Assembly (NCBI GenBank): GCA_029204225.1 | Contig: CM055107.1 | Span: 2,161,218-2,225,217, forward strand | Direction of reading: 5' to 3' | Source: Diphasiastrum complanatum | Lineage: Eukaryota; Streptophyta; Lycopodiopsida; Lycopodiales; Lycopodiaceae | DNA: 64,000 nt | Shown: positions 57,341 through 64,000 of the stretch, in pieces | Numbering within the stretch: position 1 is the stretch's first letter | Layout: every line of letters starts with the position of its first letter | Program-made: the position numbers and the translations under genes | The notes under the pieces: model-generated | The model's input: the letters and a program-made list of their open reading frames with translations, nothing else | What the model was told of the DNA's origin: nothing | Databases searched by the model: none

Positions 57341-58200
57341 AGTTCTACAACTTGTAATTGCATTGTTCTAAGTTTAGAGCATCCACACTAACTAAAACTT
57401 AAGGGCTAACTATCCCTTAAGATAGTTATGTTTAGTTAAGTTAGAGCATTGTCTTTGGATCTTTTGGCTCATTTGCACAAGAAATCTCTTAGCTTCCTCT
57501 TGTGAATGTGAGCTTTGGGATTTTCATTGCTAGGTCTCATGTGCCCTTATCTACAAAGCCTATTTGGCCAAAACTAGGAACAATTGGAAGAACCCGTATT
57601 GCCTCGAGCACCTTTAGTGGACGGTACCATAAAATTCAAACAATACATCTTAAAACATTTCATTTGTGTTAGGAGAGCAATATCATCTCGTATAGTTATA
57701 TGTACTATTAGTAGCAATTTCTATTGCAAAGAACCTTATATACAAGTCTATATAAGAAAAAATTAATTTCCACATATGGTATTCAATGCAAAGTTTCGTA
57801 TTGCTTCATACATGTATGTGTGGTGACAACGTATCCTGAGAACGGCCCATCCTCCAACAAGTAGACAACACGCCTTCCTTATATACTAATGATTCAATAT
57901 GAAAATCAAATGTTACGAATGCATATTTATCATCTACAAACGTCCTTTTAGCATGAGGTATGCTAAACTCTAATTCCATAGCATGATGGCATTCCTACAC
58001 AAGCATTCTACTCATCAAAGTATCATAGCATTGGCTAGTTCCTAAAACAAGTATTTTCCTATCACATAAACCATCTAAGAAATGTCTTTAAGCAAACCCT
58101 AATAGTATGTTTTCACAAAGATCATCTTTATTTCTAGAACATCTTTTGATTCAAGTAAAATTTTAGACAACATGTGTTACATGCTCATGAATACGTCCAT
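57341..58200. other. No recognisable gene; one imperfect palindrome
   Basis: AT-rich. Arms at 57388-57405 and 57414-57440 (cttaaggg / cccttaag with an insertion) form an imperfect hairpin, possibly a small MITE remnant. Nothing else is supported. Confidence 0.4.
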
Positions 58201-58480
58201 TTAGCATATGAAAACAGCAGACGGAAGGGCGGCCCACTGACCTTTTAGGTAGTGTGCCCTCACACAAATATTTATGAGCCAATTTGTAATGAGAACTAGC
58301 AGATGGAAGGGTGGCCAACTACCATTAAGGTAGTGCGCCATCATATACATGTTTATAAACAAATTCATGATGAAAGATAACAATCTATTAGTGTTTATGA
58401 TCACAATTATAATGAAAAACCGCATATGGAAGGGCGGCCAACTACCTTTGTGGTAGTGCACCATCATACATGTATACAAT
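58201..58480. repeat. Three degenerate hairpin repeats
   Basis: Units at about 58,213-58,262, 58,299-58,352 and 58,420-58,472 share ggaagggcggccaactacc and ggtagtgcgccatcata-like words. Each can fold through aactacc...ggtagt. Spacing is about 86 and 121 bases. A minus-strand open frame without ATG crosses them and shows the repeated peptide word GSWPPFH. Confidence 0.7.
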
Positions 58481-58882
58481 TGAATTTTGCTTGAAAACGC
58501 AATGTAGTATTGCAATTTCCTTCAAGGATCAACAACGACTATCTATAGTCCCTAAAGAAGTAGTTTGAAGTATGAAACATACCTCCCAATTGAGCGCTAC
58601 ACCTTGTTGGGACAACGCCCTATAGCAACAACCAAATTTGCTTCCGAAGAAGCCTTGAATGGTTGTCTATCACAAGTCACCATTACTTTTGTTAGACTAC
58701 CAATCCAAACAACAAAAGATAATTCTATTCTTTGTGATGGTGTGTCATAGAAGAACAAAGAGCAGTAGCTTGTTGTCTAGCAATCATACCAATACATGTT
58801 ATGGCTACAAGCTCCTTTGTCAATGCGCTACACTTCCACAAGCTTTCGTTCAAAAGATGCTAAACCCTAATCGCAATTTGTC

Positions 58883-58886
<4 letters not shown>
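58481..58886. other. No recognisable gene
   Basis: Unclassified spacer between the hairpin repeats and the (GA)n tract at 58887. No supported open frame. Confidence 0.3.

Positions 58887-58971
<85 letters not shown>
58887..58971 (+). repeat. (GA)n microsatellite
   Basis: A GA tract of about 85 bases. The flanks differ from those of the other two GA tracts nearby. Confidence 0.95.
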
Positions 58972-58975
<4 letters not shown>

Positions 58976-59241
58976 GTAGAGAAGAAAAATGGAACTATGG
59001 TGTTCCTCTCCTCTTCTTATAGTTTATTGAGTTCATCTTGGTGCACCAAACTAGCTATAATGCACATTGTTAATTCTTAGCCCTAGCATGTGTATCGATT
59101 TCCATTGTACAAACGAAACTTGTTGAGCAAGCCTTCATGAATTTCGAAAGAACCCCTATAAATATATAAGGTATAAGAGGGTTCTTAATGTTTACTATGT
59201 ACCGAAGTATAATTAAGAGAAATATGCATCAAGTAGAGTCC

Positions 59242-60240
<999 letters not shown>

Positions 60241-60450
60241 CTTGCTTTGGGATAGCGTGAGTGTCATTAGACGCTAAAAAATTACATTACTTATGAAGTG
60301 ATATAGTCTAACTGAGTAGAAACCAACTAAATTCTGTGTTTAGGATCTTTATTAGTCACCTAGAATGGAATATATTTGTGAAGAGACACCTTGCCTTTCG
60401 AGCATAGGTGATGTTTGCAAAATCTGAAAACTGTTCGGAAAACTCTTACC

Positions 60451-60555
60451 TGGATTATTGTAGCAGTGGTTTCTTGTGAGGATGCCATGTTTAGTCCCCT
60501 CGCATGCTCTTGCCTTCCTTAGTCTTAAACCGTTCATAACGTTATTGTCAGCCAT
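60451..60555 (-). CDS. Possible first exon of a small unknown gene
   Basis: An ATG at 60555 opens a short frame (MADNNVMNGLRLRKARACEG...) that reaches a textbook donor, CCAG|GTAAGAG, after about 105 bases. The open frame reads 32 codons past the donor. No acceptor or second exon can be assigned, though the duplicated unit lies directly downstream on the same strand. No similarity to a known protein is recognised. It could be the start of a non-coding or pseudogene transcript. Confidence 0.25.
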
Positions 60556-61082
60556 TGTGAAAGCGATAGTAAGTACTTTAAGGAGAGCCTACCATTCATT
60601 GCTTATACAAATCTGAAGCAAATGGTTTAATGTGCATACCTGTGCAAACACTTATCGCTTTATGGTTCGAAACCGAATCTAATAAAAAATGAAGATAATA
60701 GCAATATTTGATGCTACAGAGAGCGCAAGTTTTATTTGTTTTTCCCTTTGAAATAGCAATCACTCACAAGTATGATAATGAAACCGGTTACAACATGAGG
60801 TATACTAATCATAATCAAAATGTGCCAGCATCTGAGTTGTATCTTTTGATAATAGTATGATACTACAATAGCTTTCTTGTCTGGAGTATGTATGTAACCC
60901 TTAATTACTTATGGAACAACCACACATTCATGTTGTCCTTTGAAGAATAGTAAAGTGTACTGTAAACTGTAGTTATCAAACCAAACTATCATCCATTCAT
61001 ATCTATGATAATGAGTTTTAATCCATACAACCATTCATGAGATAGGAAGCACTTCATCACTGGTCATTATGAAGCACTTGTC
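60556..61082. other. Spacer, no gene seen
   Basis: AT-rich sequence between the exon-like frame and the reverse transcriptase relic. It would be the 3' flank of the latter. Confidence 0.3.
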
Positions 61083-63143
61083 TCAACCTACCATATATGA
61101 TGCATAACTATCATTATCATGCTTTGTGAAGTATGTGGAAGGAAGTATTGGTTCATCGCTGGACAGCTTACCATATATATCAACTTTTTGATTATCTTCA
61201 CAAGACCTTTTTTCAAGAAACTCTAGAGGATAAATCCAGAAAGGGTTATCTGGTACTCTAATCTGATTTTTGTCCATAAACACATCAATAATGGGATTAT
61301 TAATGAAGCAAATGTCATCAATATATCTAAACGAGTGACAGAAAACATTCATATCTTTTCTGAGACCTAACTTGGCCAGTCTCGTAATAAATTGAGTTCA
61401 AAGAACGCAAGGAAGATACTAGTAACACCAAGTAGGTGAGCATGAAAAATCCATCGGTATACCACGAATCTGTCTCCAGGTTTTGTTTCCTAACCTGACA
61501 ATACAATTGTCTATTAGGAAGGCATTCCACAAACATAAGAGATTTTTATCGATATTGTACCACCCTTCTGACTTTTTATTATTCCATGACCATTTAAAGG
61601 CATCCCTTTCTTGCAGAAACATCTTATTAGAATGTTTGAACGCATAGTAATGGATTTATTCATGATAGTTTTCAGCCCATCAGTGCCATCTAAAGGTATA
61701 TTTTCATAGCACTTAGAGATATCTGCAACCCATACATTGGTAATCTTTGATGGTAAATTGCGATAAAAATCGATCAAGGACTCCCACTGCCAAAATAAGC
61801 ATGTATCCACATTTAGGATACCCTTGTATGTTTTTGCCTTAAGGCCTGCACCTTGAGGAATCATGACAACATACCAAGAGCTCCTATTAGGAATTTTGGG
61901 AGTTTAGTAAAGCAACAGTCATGTGCATTGGTAATCAATCTAAAAGATTCCTTGTGGGCTTTGTACTTACATAGTAGATATGGCAAAGAGTCATTCCCCA
62001 TGAAGATGTTGGGTAAAAATCCATTCAGCTTTTCCATGACATAAGTGATAGTTCCCGTAACAGAGTTTTCTTGATCATTAGGAAAGGGGCTAAAGTCAGG
62101 ACTATAAAGTCTATCTAGGGCAAGCTTCCGTACAAAGAACTTACATATGAAACTGGGATTGTGTTGTGCCTTGTCAATGCCATAGAGTAGTTGTGCCCTT
62201 ATTGCCATCCAGCCAAGTTCTTTTTTTGATTAATTCCATGCCAATGTTTTTACATAAAGTTGCATGCTCCCTTACAGTTTTTTCATTAAAATGTTCATGC
62301 GTAGGAAAAAGTTTGATTAACTTGAACCACCCATCATAAAGTTCAAAAGCCACCTCATTCACATTGTTTTTTCGTAAGGTAATATGATTGAGACCCATCT
62401 CTAAAGATTTACGTAAAATCGGGCTCTTAACAATATTGCTATCCGTAGAAATACATGCCCAAATTTATTTGCAACAAAGTTCTTGAATCTATTAAGAGAT
62501 AAGCATTTACATGAATGTAAGTTTTCTATGTTAAAATCAGAGAAAACATCATAGGGAAAATGCAAATCATTTTTGACACTTGCTAGGTAAGTCCAGCCGG
62601 ACGTTATATCATGAAAGCATTCATCTACAACAACGAATAGTCTGAATAAAACATGAGAATAAAAAGTCTTTACATGGATTGCTTCAAAAACTCTATTGCG
62701 GTAATATAGATGTAAAAAAGAGCTCCCTGAATCACTGTTAGTGATCAGCTGTAGATGTCCAGTCGCACAGATGCTGACTTCTCTCCTTTTTGTCCTTTCT
62801 CCATCCTACACATTGATCAATCTCGGTAAAAATTCAGCCGTTTGATAGGTAGGTCACTCTTTGTGCTACTTTGTCCTTCCTTTCCAGTAAACCGTCTTCT
62901 TTTTTCTATCCTGGATGCAGATACTATGGAGTTTGGATTGTTGAGATTAAAATTGACCATTCTTTTTCTTGTGTTCTGAAAGTACTTATCCTGGAGAGTG
63001 GAAAAGCTTGGTCGTTTAAGGAGATGCTCTATCTCTTGTACATTTTCAGCATCGCCTAGGTGTGATAGGAGTTTGGCAGAAGAATCTTTGGCAAGCTCAA
63101 TATATGTATTGTCGAATGAAAAGAAAGGTAAGATGTGCCTTAA
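61083..63143 (-). pseudogene. RYIDD reverse transcriptase relic (Penelope-like or related)
   Basis: About 2.06 kb of minus-strand coding sequence in shifting frames. From the 5' side: a basic segment open without ATG from 63,143 to 62,833 (LGDAENVQEIEHLLKRPSF, SRIEKRRRFTGKEG); SDSGSSFLHLYYRNRVFEA (about 62,730); MGLNHITLRKNNVNE (62,398); ICKFFVRKLALDRLYSPDF (62,208 on); a finger-type LPYLLCKYKAHKESFRL; motif A VADISKCYENIPLD; motif B QIRGIPMDFSCSPTW; motif C FRYIDDICFINN; then IYPLEFLEKR and VDIYGKLSSDEP. The RYIDD box and IYP-E-LE tail are typical of Penelope-like and related reverse transcriptases, not of LTR elements. No GIY-YIG nuclease is seen. At least four frameshifts and a 5' truncation by an LTR show it is dead. 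Confidence 0.7.
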
Positions 63144-63144
63144 C

Positions 63145-63823
63145 TGTGAAAGTACTGTACTTTAGGACCATAAATGGATCTACAAAAGATCCACAAGAGT
63201 GATTGGATGCTTGCTTAACAATCTATCAAAAAACTAGACACAAAAAAGTTGATCTAGATTGGCAATTTGACAAACAACAAGCATTAACAATCAAAAGCAT
63301 TGATAAACATTGAAATCCGAGCTGTAGTACGGCCTTCAACCTGAGAAACAAGTAGAAATTGATTTGGTTTCATTTGGATCACAAAAACTCATGTACATAG
63401 TGAACTAGCTGGAGATTGCCAATGAGCTCCAAAAATTTTCTTTTTTCTCACTATGGAGAGAGGGAATACATAGCAAATTCGACTTCCTTCTTGAAGTTAG
63501 GTGGATTTCCAGCATGTAATAAGGAAGTTAACTCACTCTCCTTGACCTAAAATGAAACCCTAGTCTATTTCCTAGAGTTATGCTTGGTAGGTAGCTAGTT
63601 GGTCAAATTTTCACCTTAAACTTAGGTGTAGGTCCTATAAAGTAGGGATGACCACCAAATAGACATGACCAACTCTCTTGACTTGACCTAACCTACATTA
63701 GGATGGGTTTCCCATGTGGCATCATGGCCTCACATGTGTGGGACCCACTTGTGTACACAATTTACACTATTCTACATGGTTTTTGATCAAGCTAGATTTG
63801 CCAATTTTTGGCAATTCTTCACA
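63145..63823 (-). repeat. 3' LTR of a second H-family element
   Basis: 679 bases nearly identical to 52523-53223, with the same termini. It lacks about 22 bases found in the other copy near 52,695 (the cacacatgtgtactacag part). It inserted against the 5' end of the reverse transcriptase relic. Confidence 0.85.
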
Positions 63824-64000
63824 CTCCTCCTCAAATTTAGCTTGATCTATTTACAACTCTCTTGATAGATCAATGAAAGCTTTTAGAAGTGTCTAAAAAA
63901 ATCCAGCTACAAAGAAGGAACTTTTGAGACTCCAATAGAGAATGATGTCCATGAAGGATCTTTCACCACATCTTAGAGGATCCCTTACAAAGATGTTCCA
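63824..64000 (-). mobile_element. Interior end of the second H-family element
   Basis: The purine tract and following 176 bases match 53224-53400. The rest of this element lies beyond the window. Confidence 0.8.

Noticed and set aside
58862-58872. Telomere-like aaaccctaa
   Set aside because: A single occurrence, not an array.

Overview
This is a nuclear window from a land plant with a large, repeat-rich genome. The evidence is a TMK-type leucine-rich-repeat receptor kinase with a short GT-AG intron, a plant-style RRP1/Nop52 ribosome-biogenesis protein, dense Ty1/copia and Ty3/gypsy debris primed by initiator tRNA-Met, and long (GA)n tracts. A decayed reverse transcriptase with an RYIDD motif (Penelope-like or related) is unusual for a flowering plant and leans weakly toward a fern, lycophyte or conifer. 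The species cannot be fixed from the sequence.

Only two genes look intact. One is RRP1 (14063-16054, + strand, no intron). The other is the receptor kinase (32909-36015, + strand, two exons, 939 residues). At the left edge (82-1412, - strand) lies an unrecognised multi-exon gene with convincing splice sites but an in-frame TGA.

The rest is mostly nested retrotransposon material. From left to right: copia element A (1766-5859, -) sits against the gag end of copia element B (5860-8115, -). A copia 3' end with LTR (about 9290-10073, +) and a copia integrase relic (10904-11720, -) follow. A gypsy relic (17690-20230, -) carries a small hAT-like insertion full of TTCGAACC palindromes. A copia 3' end with LTR (22682-23722, +) is joined to copia element D (23725-27050, +), which ends in a miniature LTR element (TRIM, 27051-27678). 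Copia element F (37301-38889, -), a PIF/Harbinger transposase relic (39890-40225, +), copia E (40941-42751, -) with a triplicated primer-binding site, copia G (44895-45745, +) with its LTR, and a second A-family copy (47281-48932, -) come next. Element H (52523-55586, -) is a copia-derived element that kept gag and protease but lost reverse transcriptase. A second H-family LTR runs off the right edge (63145-64000).

Between H and the right edge (56.6-60.6 kb) is a loosely duplicated unit with (GA)n tracts and short degenerate repeats. It is followed by the RYIDD reverse transcriptase relic (61083-63143, -), whose 5' end is cut by the H-family LTR. Almost all transposon reading frames are broken. 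Functionally, the window is two housekeeping or signalling genes in a sea of dead or non-autonomous mobile DNA.
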